64,000 nt of DNA, taken from Triplophysa rosa (Eukaryota; Chordata; Actinopteri; Cypriniformes; Nemacheilidae). Positions 14,601 through 29,600 of the stretch are shown piece after piece. The position numbers and the translations under genes were made by a program. How positions within the stretch are numbered: the stretch's first letter is position 1; each line of letters starts with the position of its first letter. The stretch is from positions 24,580,072 to 24,644,071 of the forward strand of contig NC_079899.1 in the NCBI RefSeq assembly GCF_024868665.1. Reading direction: 5' to 3'. The notes under the pieces were generated by a model. It did not search any database. It worked only from the letters and a program-made list of their open reading frames with translations, and was not told the DNA's origin.

Positions 14601-17600
14601 CATTAACATATACAATTTAACATTTTGTTGTAGGAGCTTTGGTTTGTCCTGCAATGTTAGTGGTGACCCGTAAAATGATAAAAAAATCAAAGATGAGATC
14701 TCTTTAATATCTTATTTTTTCTAGACATGGAAACGGAAACTTTTGCTCAAGTCTCATCTGCGTCTCAGATATTTCTCCAGAGAAAAAGAGTGAGAAATCT
14801 CACAAATGTCTCTGTCATTAGTTTAAGAAGAGATCTCAAGAAAAAAGTCAATATTATTGAAGATCTCAATATGAACTCAAACGTTTGATTATTTTACCTC
14901 TACAATCTACAGTACGTTCATTTTACACCTCCTGACTCTTCGTGGATTTGAACAATTGTTTTGAGACTAATTTCTGAGGCTAAGTTGATACTGAATATAT
15001 GAATCACGATGGAAACTCCATCTAATCTCACTGAGCTATGAAAGCGCAACTGAAATCTGAGCAATCGAATTTCTTTTTTAGCGTTTGCTGTTGGACATGG
15101 AGAATTTCAAGCAGCAGGTGGAGGCCGTGCAGGAATGTCAGAGCGCTCTCAGAGTTCCCGAGGAGGTGGTCACCAGTCTGTCCATCTGTCGCACCGCTCT
15201 CTGTCTGCAGCAGGAAGCCAGTCAACTGCAGCACACTGCCATACAGCAGTGCAACATCCTGCAGGTAGGGGGAGCTGTTGTGAGACTTGCTGTTGCTCAA
15301 CAACTGATCTTGATCCATTAGTCTTAAAACTAAGGGTGTTGTCATTAGAAATAGTTTGGTTTAAAAACTGAATTTAAGGATGTGTTTGTGTTATCGTTTG
15401 AAAGGAAGCAGTGGTGCAATACGAACAGTACGAACAGGAAGTGAAGAACCTGCAGGTCATGATTGAAGATGCCCACCGGGTCATTCAGGACCAACCTGTA
15501 AACACAAGCAACATCCAAGAGCTGCAGGCTCAAATTCACCATCATGAGGTCAGGGGAAAACGTTTTTAGTCAAAAAGTACTTGTATGCTCTCTGTCAGTT
15601 CCGAAATCTGACATATTAATCTGAACAGGACCTGGCCCAGAAAATCAAAGGCTACCAGGAGCAGATTGCATCCCTGAACTCTAAGTGTAAGATGCTGACG
15701 GTGAAAGCGAAACACGCCACCACGCTGCTGACCGTGAGTGATGCTGAGGGTTTAACCGGGAACATGGAGGAACTGGACGGTGATGCTGCTAAAAGCAAAC
15801 AGAGCCTGACGCAAACCTATGTGGGCTCGGTATGTAACCCTGAATGTGAACGAAAGTTTAGTAGTGCTTGATTCTATTCTAATGAACTCTGCTGTCTTTT
15901 CGAACTGACCCATCACTTGGTGCATGTGACACTGATTCACTCATGTGTCTCTGATGATGTCAGATATCGTCCGGTCGCTGTCAGTCTCTCTTGTCTCCTG
16001 TAACTGAGGAGTCCAGTGAGGAGGTCAGCGGCAGTGAGATCTGCTCTCCTGCTTTGTCTTCGTCTCTGTCTTCGATGGCTAACACTGAAGCAGCTGTTAG
16101 TAAGGTATTACTGGTAAACTGCATGAAACAAATGAATTTCATACGTATTATCTTTGTCTTGTTTTTCAGTCCAAATATCTACGTTCTTATACATACCTTG
16201 AGAATCAAATAGGTTTTCTTGACAATCATTGATTATTTAAAAATCATTATTTTGTCAAAAATGTTCGTAAAAATGAAGTGGAATGTCACCATGACATAAA
16301 AGAAATGCGTTAGTTATCGTTTGTCAGGAAGCAGTTGCACTGTGAAAAGTGGGATTATTTAAAAAGTTTTCTTAAAAAATTCTCAAATATGAGTTTTAAG
16401 TGTATAGTTAAGAACGAGAGAGAACCAATGGGGCCTTTTCAGTGACATTTATTTTTCCTACCCCATATGCATATATTTCAAAATTAAAATCCGTATGTAC
16501 TATTGTGCATAACTTTCTAAGTTATTTTTACTCAATTAAATATCTTGATTTTAAGAATTTGAGGATATTTGTGCTGGAAAACAAGTATTACTAAGAAAAA
16601 AAATAGTCATTCTTTTTTTCGCAACGATCTTAAAAACTCACCCTAAATTTGTTTTTGGTTAAAGTGTCTCTTAAAATAACAACTTTTGTGGCTCAAAATC
16701 TTCAAGATCTCTTCATATCCATAACCTCAATAAACTATTCTATTGATGTATTGTTATATTTATTTTTTGTTATATTTATTTCAATTTTTTGTACTTATCT
16801 TGTTTTAAATGTAGACGTCGACACGAGCGTCTCTCAGCAGGGCTCCGGTCCAAGAACTGTACAATCCCACGCTGGAGTCTGTGGCCAGTTTAGATGATCT
16901 CCAGCGGTCATGGGAGACCCTGAAAAACGTGGTACAAGCGACTTTAGATGCGTTTTAATCAAATGTGCTCCGTACCTCAGACCTTTGAATTCAGATGACC
17001 TTTGTGCTTTACAGATCAGTGAAAAGCAGAAGTCTCTCTACGAGGCTCTGGAGAAACAACAGCGCTATCAGGGATCTCTGCAGTCCATCTCTGCTAAGAT
17101 GGAGTCACTCGAGGTCATATTAAATGAGCCGCCCATGCACGATTTAAGTCCTGATAGACAGATTCTCCTGCATCAGGTATTTCAGATATTGAAGCATTTT
17201 GCTCCGGCTTTAGACTCTATACAGATGCTGTGGATGAAACCACAGATTTAACTTGTGTCTGTATTGAGAGCGAGACATTCTGACATCACACTGTCATACA
17301 TGTCCAGAATCAGATGGAGGACATTGCCAGACTTCAGGGTGATATAGATGGGCTTCGGTCCAGCTTCACAGAAGATCTGATCTCCGATACTGTGGACTCA
17401 GACTCGTCTGATCAGTTGGCCATGCAGTCCACTCTTACCGTATTGTCGGAGAGGATGGCCACCATTCACATGAAAGCTTCTGGAAAACGACGACTTCTAG
17501 AGGTAATAATAATAATGATGATGATAATAACAGTTCATGACATATTTCATACAAGATTAGTTAATAATAAGAAGAATAGAAATGTGTGGAAATGCTATTT

Positions 17601-20600
17601 TTTTAAACAATTATTAATAGTTCTATTTGCATGTTTTATGTAAATTATAATTAATTTTTTTATCAAATATTAAAGTCTCAGTGAAATTAAAAATGACAAT
17701 GCCTATTTTTTCATGAAATATTGCAGCGTTTATTGTAAACAGTCGATCAATGTGGGTCATTCTCTTTTTAAAATTCATGTACCCTAATAATCTTCATATA
17801 AAATCTGAAAATGCACTTCCTTCCTGTACTGACTATCCATCTTAAATGACATGTGTTAGACGACTTATCAGTCTGCTGCCAGTTCCATTTCAAAATGCAA
17901 CAGCTGTTTTTATACAGTACATCCAATCAAATCGCAGAGAAAGACGAAAGCCACACCCACTATTTTTCTCATTCAAAATTCCATTTCACTCGGAAATGCG
18001 TCAAAATACGGAAGTAAAAACGATCGCAACTTCCGGTTCATGGGGACTTTTAAAATTAAAGAGTTTTTATAACAATAATCTGATTTTATTTTTATATTGT
18101 TATAAGGATTGTTAAATAACTATATATAATGTTCTTTTTATTGGTGTTATGGTCTTGTTGAAATTGTAATACTCCATGTTTGCCCTGAAAATAGCCTTTT
18201 TGCTGCATTAAATATAAACAAAATATTTATTTATTTTGCATATGCTTTTATCCGTTTTTTAAAAGATATAAATATGTAATAAACATGATGTTTTTTGTTT
18301 TGTAGGAGAAACTGAGTGACCGTGTGGAGAAGCAGCAGCAGGAGCAGGCTTTACAGCGATACCTCAACCAGGCCGATCAGCTGGACCAATGGCTGCAGAG
18401 CACTCGCGGTGACCTCACTTCCTGTTCTCATGAGTCAAATGATGAGCAGCTCCAATGCTACCAGGTTAGAGCATCTCCCACAGATTATTAAAATGTTATT
18501 TACTCTATAAATAGTACTAATTCATCTCTGAAAAAGATGCCATGATAATATCAGCCTGCTTTATGACTTCAAATGAATGAATTTATGATTATTTTGGAAA
18601 CAGCTTTAGAAGACCTATGAGAGATTACATGAGTTGACTCTTAAGGCATCTGTGGCACGAGATGTAATGAGATTATGTGAACGGTTCACCGTTATAATGG
18701 TGTTAAGGATATAAATGGATTCCTGTGAGGCGATTGGTGCTTGAAAGAAAGCCAACCCCGCCCATTATTGAATATTCATGAGGGTGGTTGCAACATACTA
18801 AAGGATTGTGAGGGAAGGGGCGGAGCTTTGTTTGCCTTTAACGGAAGATTACAAACTGACATATACAGCATGTCCCAGTATGAAACACTTTGAATTTTAA
18901 ATTGGATTTTTTTAACGGTTCAGGTGGTTATTGGGCATAAATAAGGCGTCTTGTATGTATTCCTGTTGTGGACCTGAAGAATGTGTGTTTACTGGGAGCA
19001 TGGCACGTGAGGGATTATGGATAATGTTGGTGTGGGATGAGAGCAGAGCCATGTTTGAGCTGGCTTCTCGTCTGCTGCTCCTGCAGAACATGCTGCTGGA
19101 AATCCAGGAGAAGGTGCTGGCTCTGTCCGAGCTGTCCAGACACAGCGAGACACTTCTGCTGGAGGGCCAGCCGGAGAACAGGGAGGAAGCCGAGCAGCTG
19201 GCCGGGAAACTGCGCACGCTGAAGGGCAGCCTGCTGGAGCTGCAGAGGATGCTGCAGGACAAATGCGTCAATATCCAGGTGAGACTTTAAAGGGGTCATT
19301 TACCAAACAATAACAATTCGGTCAGCCTTTAGTCACCCTCATGTGGGTCCAAACCTGTATATAACTATAAAAAGAAGATATTTAGAGAAATGTCCCTGGG
19401 GTTTTGTGTTCAATGGGGTTCAATGTTGTCAACGTTCTTCAAAATATCTTCTTTTGCGTTCTGCAGAAGAAAGAAAGTCATACAGGTTTTGGAATGCCAT
19501 TGCATTAAAAGCTTGATTCTCAAAACCGCAACTTATATGGATGAAAGCATCTGCCAAATGTGCAAATGTAGAGCTGGTTTCACCATGGTACTTGTTTGTA
19601 AACATGCTTAGTAAATGTAGTGAAATACAGACTTAATATTTGATCCACATTTTTTAATTATGCAAATTTGCTGTGTCGTATTTACTCCTCTGACGCGTCA
19701 CAGCTGCACTCACTGACTTTGATTAAAAGTTACTGAGTAAATGTTTATGAAGGATATGGAGAGCTTATTAGTTGTGATTTAGGAAATTTCATGTGTTGAA
19801 ACTGTTTAGGTCTAATTTTGTGATGGATATCAGACAACAGAGGAATGTTATAAGCAGGGAAAATAGTAATGGCATAATGTAACTGAGTGCAGCTATAACT
19901 TCAAACTGCTGTCATGTGATGGAAGTATAGCAAAGTTTAGTTTAAATGCGTTTAAACTACCGGACCCATTCAACAAATCGTTTATTTAATACAATTATTA
20001 TACTAGAAGAACTAAAATAATCAAATAAATTAATATTAACATTAACTCAAATATAAATAGTTATATTATTAGACACTAGTCAAACACAGACCGGAAGTTA
20101 ACTGGGGTTCAGGCGCGTGCACATCCGATGAAACATTACATTACATTTACATTTACGCATTTGGCAGACGCTTTTATCCAAAGAGACTTACATTGCATTG
20201 TACTATACATTGTATTTATGAATTGAAGGTTGTATGATCATGGGTCCGGTTTTAATAATCTACTGTAAATACTGAAGATTGTTAAAATGTTAAACACAGA
20301 AATGTTCCTGTGCTCATGTTTAGTCTCTTTGTCGTGCAGGATTCCCAGCGAGAGGCGTCAGACTCCAGTGAATCAGACTCCAGTCGCTCTCAGAGTCCAA
20401 ATGTACAGGACTGGTTGGCTCAGGCCCGCTCCACACGCACCCTACAGCAACAGGACAGCCTGCAGAGACAGAAGGTACTTTTTCAAACACCAAACATCTC
20501 ATATAACATACAGTAAGTCAAGAACATACCTGACTGAAATTTAGGGTTTGGATTTTCAATTCTACATTTATGTCTACATAGGTAAATGAAGGATAATGTT

Positions 20601-23600
20601 ATTAATAATGAAGTTTTTTTCTGCTGAACCAGGAACTGGAAGAGCAACTGGCAGAGCAGAAGAAGCTGTTGAAATCTGTAGCCAGTCGTGGAGAGGAGAT
20701 CCTCACCCAGCAGTCTTCACCGACCTCTCCTACCAGGTATCACGAGCGACATCTCTCCTAACTCTAATATCCTAAAACATCAGTTCATCTTTTAACATTT
20801 TCATCATCCGTCACCCCTCTGCAGCGGAACAGAGGACCTCTCACCTGAGCTGGAGGTGATGGGAGACAGTGAGGCCGTGAAGAGACGGAGAATGAAGAGA
20901 TGGCAGAGTCTGAAGAAAGCCATGAACACCAAACTACAGCTGCTCATGAACTCACTGGAGCAGGACAGCAGACAACCGGTACTGTCAGATATCATTCACA
21001 TTAACTGTATGATTCAAAATCAAGGTTTTAGGTTAGATATGGCTTTATATGCAAGTATAAAGTGTATATTTTAGGTGCTGAGACCGGTCGACTTTTGATT
21101 TTATTAACCATTTATTTCCTGCAGTTTCGTGCAGTGATTAATGAAATACAAATAAATAAATAAAAATGATGATTTATACTGTTTTTTTAGATAAACAACA
21201 GTTAATAAGCAAGTTACTCAAATACATTTTATACATACATATATTCAAATGCTTAAATATAATACATATAATTAAAACTTTAAACAATTTGAACGAATTA
21301 CACATTTTCACTTTACATGAGCTAATAAAAACTATAATGATACTATAATAATAAATCGCAATATCTACAAATTATCTACAACTATAAAAGCTATAATGAT
21401 ACTATAATAATAAATCTAAATTTCTAAAAATGATCTACAACTACAAAAACTATAATGATACTATAATAATAAATCTAAAAATGATCTACAACTACAAAAA
21501 CTATAATGATACTATAATAATAAATCGGAATATCTACAAATTATCTACAACTATAAAAACTATAATGATACTATAATAATAAATCTAAAAGTATTACTAA
21601 ATACCCCAAAATAAAAAAAAGTAAATATATAGATAAATACAACATGTCAAACATTGTGTTTATTTAAGATTTTTTAAATATAGAAAAATAATAATAAAAC
21701 ACGCAAACGAACAAACATTTTTATATATATTTTTAAAAATAAATGTTTAATTTAGTAATCATCCGTTTTGTTGTTTATTGACGAAATACCTCTGTATAAA
21801 TTGTCAGGTTTACTCCAGAGCGGGGCGTGTAAAAACGACAGCTCCGGTTTATAAGAGCGAAGCTCAAATCCAGGACAAGTCCACCCTGATGTCCCTGCAC
21901 AATGGATTCAGTCAGACAATACATGACATGAGTCCTCAGGTAACCACCTGACTTCTTATCGCTCTCACAACACTTGGTACATTAGTTGTGCATAGCGTGT
22001 AATGTCTGATTGTTTCTGTAGGCGTCAGAGAGAGACGTCATTCTCATGGAGCGGCAGCTTTATACAGCGCTCACTGCCACATCTTCTTGGGTGGATGATG
22101 TGGAGAACACGCTGTTTTCTGGACCTGCGTTGCTAACGGAGAACGCTGAGACGCAGCTTTCCAACCATGAGGTCTGAAAATCGGCCTGCTAACTAATAAC
22201 TGTCTTGGTGAAGCACATTTTCATACAGATATTTGTGAAATAAAAGTGGTGAAATTCTTGCCCTACAGGCATTAGGAAAGGAAGTAGCAGAGGTCACCAG
22301 AGAGGTCAACCACAGCCAGGGTCTGCTAGAGGGCGCTGTGGGTCTGTCTGAAGAGGAGAAGGATGTGATGAAGGACACACTTGACTGTCTGACCCGCCGA
22401 CTGGGAGCTCTGGACTCAGCACTGGAGCACCGCTGTGACACCATGCGGAGCAAAATGCTCGAGCTCACAGCATTCCAGGTGAGCGTGTTGGGTTTTGTTT
22501 GTTTGTTGACGTCCTCTTGCTAGGCATGGTTCAGATCTGCATCATGACCTCACTTCCTGTTTCTCTTTCAGACGGAGATGCAGCATCTGTTCACTGCGCT
22601 CGGTGAAAGTAAATTTCAGATCGTCCAGAAAATGGCGGGAGTACTTGACCACACCACAACGAAACAAGCAGAAGTAATCGAGCCAAAATCATGTTCGAAT
22701 AAAAAAATACAGTTAGAGTTTGTTCTGAATTCTGTTGAATTTTGTTCTGACAGACTCTCGCAGAAGCAGAAGAGACGCTGAGAGGCTTTGAGCACAGAAT
22801 CACAGAGCTGAAGGCCAGAGGGGCGGAGCTACAACCTGACCAGTTCTCCATCAACGAGCTGCTGAAGCTACAGGTATACAAAACACAAAAGAACTTCCGT
22901 TTTCAAATGTGCACGGCTGAATAAATCAAACTACCGATTGTTTTTCAAGGATGCTCATGAAGAGCTGGTGATGATCGTGGGCTCTCGGCGGAGCGGACTG
23001 AACCAGAACATGGCCCTAAAGAATCAGTACGAGAGAGTTCTGCAGGATCTGATCGACCTGGTTGACACCGCTCGGGATAAGATGACCGCCGACCAGAAGA
23101 TGATCACCAGCTCAGTGGAGGATGTGCAAAACCTTCTAGACAAACACAAGGTGGAGGAGGAAATAAAACACGTTAAATGGATCGAAAGAAAGCAAATGGG
23201 AAAACGTTCATTGTTCAAACAAGTTCATTGTGTGTTTTGGAAATGTTTCCAGGAGTTTTTCCAAGGCTTGGAGTGGCACATGGTCCTAACCGAGACGTTC
23301 TATAAGAAAATCAGTACCTTTGTTCAGCCCCGCGAAAGTCAGATTTTGGAGGAGACGCTAGCTGGAGCTCAAGACATTCTCAAGCAAGCACACAAGAGAG
23401 GAGTTGAGCTGGAGTGTATCTCAGAGGTAACGCACAAACAACGTTTGTTTCATGAGACGTTTTACTTACGTCGATTACGTAACCATACACCGTTTTATAT
23501 ACATACGGTATAGTGAAATGCTTATTATCCAATAAATAATACAAAGAAAGCTGACCGCAAAATTGTGTTGTTTTAAACAGCCAAAAGAAAGTTCAAGTCA

Positions 23601-26600
23601 GAATGATTATCATGTTTGATCACATTTTAGCTTCTTTGTCATACAGTATGTCGAGTAAATGTTACATTTGTAAATAAAGCTTTGGTCTCATTCATATTTC
23701 TTAGGTTAAAATCTCTTCTACATTGTTTTGTATGTTTATGTTTGTGTGTGCACATTTACAGACGTGGAATCACCTCGTGTTGGACTATCAAACGCTGTAT
23801 CAGTTGCTGGAGGGGGTGGAGGGCAGTTTGCCGACCGTCGGCCTGGCGGAAGAGACCGAAGACAGACTTACAGAGAGAATCGAGCTTTATCAAGTACGTC
23901 ATCTCTGTTTTTCCGGCCTGTCAGTGAAATTTCTTGGGTTTAATGTTGGATAATGTGATTATGCTACGCTAACGTGACGTTCTTCACGTTTCTATTATCT
24001 CCACCCTGAAGGCACTGAAGGCCAGTCTCACCGAGCATCAGCACAAACTACATCAGGTGCTGGAGGATGGCAGACAGCTCCTGTCGTACGTCAGCTGTCC
24101 CAGTCTGGAGAATGATCTGGCTTCTCTGGGTGAACACTGGATGAGCAACAGCACAAACATCAACAAGGAATTACAGCATCTGGATTCTGTGCTGAAACAC
24201 TGGACCAGGTCAGGTCGTTTACTTTAAAGTGCGTTCAGTTATTCATGTTTTTTCAGAATACGCGCGGTGACGGACACTCGCTGTTTGTCGCAGGTATAAA
24301 CATGAGTCTGATGAACTGAGCTGCTGGCTGCAGGACGCTCGGGAACGGGTGGAGTTTTGGAACACGCAAACCACCACCGGTCCACAGGACACTGTTAAAA
24401 ACCAGCTGTCAGCTTTTCTGGTTTGTCAAAGTTATTTAACGTTAATAAATCTAATATATGCTACTTTTTAGAAGTTTAGGGTCCCACATTTTTTTGTTTA
24501 TGTAATTGTGTACATTTGTGAAATAGTGCAAATTTAAAATTGAGAATAAATCAAACGATGTTATATTCAATGTTGTCAACTGTTGTTTATAACCCTTGTG
24601 AATTTGCCAAATTGTGTTATGAAGCATCTTCTTCAGGTCTAACCTTGAGATGCTTTTTGAAATGGTTTAAGGACTTTCCATCAGTAATGATAATTTGTTA
24701 AGTTTTATCGTATTTTTACAGTAATAATACTTTTAAATTTGCTTTTATATTTTTACATTTTCATTTTAGTTGACATTTTTTGCATTTTTGTTGTGCTTTT
24801 GTCATTTGATTATTTATTTATATTTTATTTATTTATTTTACTTTTACTTATTTTTATTTCAAGTTTTAGTTTTGTCTTTATTTATTTCCAGATTAAGGTC
24901 TCACACTTATTTCTGTTTGTTGATAAGATCAAATAACATGCTGATTTTCATTTAGTTTTTCAAACTAATATTTAGGCTTGTTGTATTGTATTTGTAAAAT
25001 GTCAAATAAAATCTTTGAATATTTTTAGTTAACGATAATAACTCTATTTTACTAACTATTTTAAGGTTTTCTCTTCTATTTAAATGTTTCATGAATGACA
25101 CATGTGACACACGCAGGAGTTCAGTAAAGAGGTGGAAAGCCGCTCCAGTCTGAAGACCTCAGTGCTAAATGAAGGAAACCAGCTGCTGAGACTCAAGAAG
25201 ATGGACACGGCGTCTCTGAGGTCGGATCTCTCCCGGCTGGACTCACAGTGGTCTGAACTGCTCGTCTGTATTCCTGTGGTGCAGGAGAAACTACACCAGG
25301 TGCTGACCAGCGTTTCTATTCATTTGTTGGTTTTTAGTTTCGAGGTTCGTATTTCTGTATTCTTTCGAGTCTACGGTCTTAAAGGGATGTTGTGTTCTTT
25401 ATTTGCTTTAGTCTCAGATGGATAAGCTGGTGTCCCATCACACTATCACTGAACATGAGAACTGGATTTTGCTAATGGAGAGAGTCGTGGAGGAAGATGA
25501 AGAGAATCTCAAGGGGGCGGTCGGGTCAAAGGTCATCCAGGAGTACCTACAGCGGTACAAGGTACAACAGAAGCTATTGGCACATCATTGCATTTAAAAG
25601 ATTTTGACTTTGTTTATTTACACTTGCTGTTGCAGTCTTTCTCTGGATTATTATTTTTTAATAAAGATACAATAAAGCATATCGTATAGTATTATTTTAA
25701 ATAATTTGTTATATTACCATCAGATTTAAACCTGCATCTTCTACATGAGCACCACAGTTCTGAAGACTTTTATTCTGTATGCACAGTGTGATGTTGCATT
25801 GACGCTCTTTTCTGCAGGGCTTCAGAGTGGACATCAACTGCAAACAGCTCACCGTAGACTTTGTAAACCAATCTGTGGTTCAGATCGGCGGTCAGGAGAG
25901 CGAACGGAGCGACACGACCGATTTTGCAGAGAAACTGGGAGCCATGAACCGTCGCTGGCAGATTCTACAGACTCGCATCACGGAGAGAGTGAGAATTTAG
26001 CTGGGATGAAACAAATCACTTAAATCGGTTACCAAAACAAAATCTAATTTGTGCTCATTCATTTACTTAATAAATACCTTAATAAATCGGTTTACTCTGC
26101 ACACGTCATTAATGCATGTTCTTCTAAAAAAAGAAAAGAAGTTGCATTACTTTTCTTCTTGTCTGCCCAACCGTGACTGTGTAATCAGAAAAGTAAAAAG
26201 ATTAGGAACCAATAATATCAAAGCATAATCTTTATGATTTTCTAGTCATTTTTGTCACTGCTTAACCCGGCATTACAGGTGACATTTCGTGTTTTGTTTA
26301 ATAAACGTTTTTCGTTTTTTGTTTCAGGTACAATATCTAGAAGGCTTGTTGACGTCTTGGCATGAATATGAGAGTAAAGTGCAGAATCTTCAGGCGTGGC
26401 TGAACGCTCAAGAGGATCGGCTCAAGAGAAAACACAGGATCGAGAACTTGTCCTCAGTCCAGAATGCACTCAGAGACTGCCAGGTCCATTCCGAAACACA
26501 AACAAATAATTGAACATAACTTGTAGAGTACATATATTTTCTAACATGCCCTCTCTGTCTAAATCAGGAGATGGAGGTGATGATCAAAGAGAAGGAGAGG

Positions 26601-29600
26601 GAGTTGGAGCGAGTGGAGGAGCAGGCGTGCGCTCTCGTCCAAAACAAGACGGATGAGGCGTGTGCTGTGGTCATGGAGTCTCTCCAAACCCTGAATAACA
26701 CATGGGCCAACCTGGACCACCTGGTATTTACTCTTGAACTATTGTCAGGTTTTGTCACAGTTGTGTTCCAAAAATAAGAGAATGAATACAGTAAATGTGT
26801 GTGTTTGTGCGTCATCAGATCGGTCAGCTGAAGATCAGCCTGAAGTCTGTTCAGGATACCTGGAGTCAATACAAACAAGCGTCTGAGGAGATCAACGGCT
26901 ACCTGACGGAGGGACGATATTCTGTGTCTCGCTATCGTCTGTTGACGGGATCTCTGGAAGCTGCGCAGCTGCAGGTGCAGAGTCTGCAGGTAAATCACAT
27001 TCTCAACTTCGGTGTTATACAGAAAATCATGAGCCTGATTCTATCTGATGTCTGTAGAATTTACAGACGGAGCTCGAGAAACAAGAGAGCAGTCTGAGAA
27101 AGTTTGGAGCAGTTACACACGAGTTATTGAAAGAATGTCACCCTTCTGTTTGTGACTCGCTCAATAACACCCTAAAAGACATCAACGCCCGGTAAGTGAG
27201 ACAGCGCTGACTTCCACTCGAGCCAAAGAATCAAGCAAATCCTTCAAGACTTTACAATATATTTAAGCTTCTTTCAATCTTTTTCTGTGTCACTCTAAAT
27301 CTGGACAACAATCTGAAAGCACCTATTTGAAATCTACAATTCATACATTTGTCTCTCTGTCACCCCCGCTGGTTGAAACCTAAAATTGCAGGATACTTTG
27401 CGTACTTATCTTTACATTTCCTGCAAAATGTTTCACCCGACTGCTCAAATTATAAATTAATTTATTATTATAATATGACCCTTGTGAATCAGCGTAAAGA
27501 GACTTTTACTTGCCCTGCAACTGATTTTTATTGATTTAAAAATAATAATAATAATACAGACTGCAGCGTGAGGTGTTTGGGTATGTGGAACGTGCTTTCA
27601 ATATTCAAACGAACATCTGTAATTAAAATTAACATCTGTAAAGTATTCTCACATAAATATACAGTAGATGGCTGTATTAACATAAAAACTAAATATTGCT
27701 GTTGGGTTCACTACATCGCTAAGAAACACACCACACGGTACAATAAGATCACAGCTTTTTGTCTTTATCTGAAAAGTCATTTTTGTGACATTTGTTAAGA
27801 GGTGAAAGTTGTGAATGTGTGTTTGGTGTCGTTCAGATGGAACGGTCTTCAGGAGGAGATTGTGGAGCGTCTGAAGAGCAGTAAAGGTCTCTTACAACTC
27901 TGGCAGAGCTATAAAGATCTTTACAGACAGAGCGACAGCAGCGTTCAAAGCTCAGAGGAGAGAGCCAACCAACTGCTGAAAAGCGCCAGCCGCAAAGACG
28001 TCACAGAAGATGAAGTGTCCACATGGATCCAGGACTGCGCTGTGAGCCCGACTTATCTGTTTATTTTGTATTCACTTCTATCGATGTTAGCGGTCGTGTG
28101 TCATTGACGTATCTTATATTCCATCAGGAGCTGTTGAGGTCTCAAGCGCCGGTTCAGACGTCTCTTCAAGTCTTACTGGAGCTGGGAGAGCAACTCAAAC
28201 AGCAGGTGGACACGTCAGCCACCGCCTCCATCCAGTCTGATCACCTGACGCTCGCTCAACGACTGAACGCTGTAGAGCAGAGTCTGAGTCGACAGCAGGC
28301 CGTGCTACAGGTGAGACATCAGAACACATCTGTGTCAGACCAGACTGGGCCCGTATTCACAAAACATCTTAAGGCTAAAAGTAGCTCCTAAATTGCCTAT
28401 TTAGGAGAAACTCTTAAAAATAATGGCCGTGTTAATTCCACTTTAAGGACTCCTAAATTTTTGCGCTACGAATGATTCACAAAGCATTTTAGCGCTAAAA
28501 CTAGTGAGACGTTAGGAGTAGTGAAGAGGACTATAGTCCGTCCGTCCGCGTTCGTGCGCTGTCCGCATGATGCAATTTTTCGTATCGGAAGGGTCCGCGG
28601 ACATCCGCACACCCCGTCCGCGCGCAGCCCAAATTTTGAGATTTTTTAGATATTTCAAAAATCACGTTTGTATTTTGTTATCATGTATTTATTGTGTTTT
28701 ATTGTGTTTTATATTTTTTGAGTTATTGTTACTTAATAAAAACACCAACTGCAGTTTGGTTGATATTAATTGGAATGCACAGTAAAAAACATGATTTTTA
28801 TCAGTTTTTGCAAATGAACTCATCACTTGTTAAATTGGTAATTTAGCATATATTTTATCATATTAATTTGAAAATGGCAACAAATGGCAAATATTTCAAA
28901 ATATTTGATGTGAATTCAAATATGCCATTTAAAGATGATACCTCGACATTTCTTTTTGCTCCCTTGTAAAATGTCGTGAATGGGTTTTAAGAGAAAACTC
29001 TTAACTAAAAACTTTTCCTGCTGTTTAGGAGAGCTCTTAGTGCTAAGATAAAATGTTTTGTGAATACGGGCCCTGGTTTAGTGTCGGGTTCTGAAGTGTT
29101 TTACTCGTACAGGCCGGAGTACGAGACTACGAGACGTTTAATGAGCAGCTGGACTCTCTGTCTCGATGGATCGTGGAAGCCGAAGAGATTCTGGAAGGTC
29201 AGGATCCAAACGGTTCGTCTGATCAAGCGTTGATCTGCGATCGCATGGAGGAGCTGAAGGTAAACAAGCCAAACCGACCAAGCTGACATTACCAGTCGTC
29301 TATCATAGATGTTTTCATAGATTTTTGTTTGTCGTGCAGAAACAAATGCTGAAGTTTAGCAGTATGGCTCCTGATCTGGAGCGCTTGAATGAACTGGGTT
29401 ACAGACTCCCTCTCAACGATTCTGAGATCAAACGCACGCAGAACCTCAACAGAAGCTGGTCCAACACTTCGGTTCAGACCACCGAGAGATTCAGGTTTGC
29501 CTTGACGTGATTTCTGTCTTGTGCTTGATTCTTTACGATCCTTACAAAGACCCGCTGAGGTTGTGTATCGTCTCTTCAGCAAACTCCAGGCTCTTCTACT

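Larger units (their letters stand above)
19087..24420 (+). other. syne1: syne1 exons 35-48
   Basis: Exon intervals: 19087-19278, 20340-20474, 20633-20736, 20825-20978, 21808-21939, 22022-22171, 22269-22478, 22572-22673, 22754-22873, 22950-23150, 23253-23426, 23762-23893, 24012-24208, 24294-24420. Residue strings such as NMLLEIQEKVLALSEL, EIL.Q and GSRRSGLNQN are typical of nesprin-1. The exon at 20340-20474 starts with a serine/aspartate linker. The 23151 donor (GTGGAG) and the 24421 donor (GTTTGT) are weak, but phase and homology support both. Confidence 0.85.

Noticed and set aside
18931..19086. Open frame upstream of exon 35
   Set aside because: A good acceptor (CTCCTGCAG) at 19086 and phase-0 continuity place the exon start at 19087.
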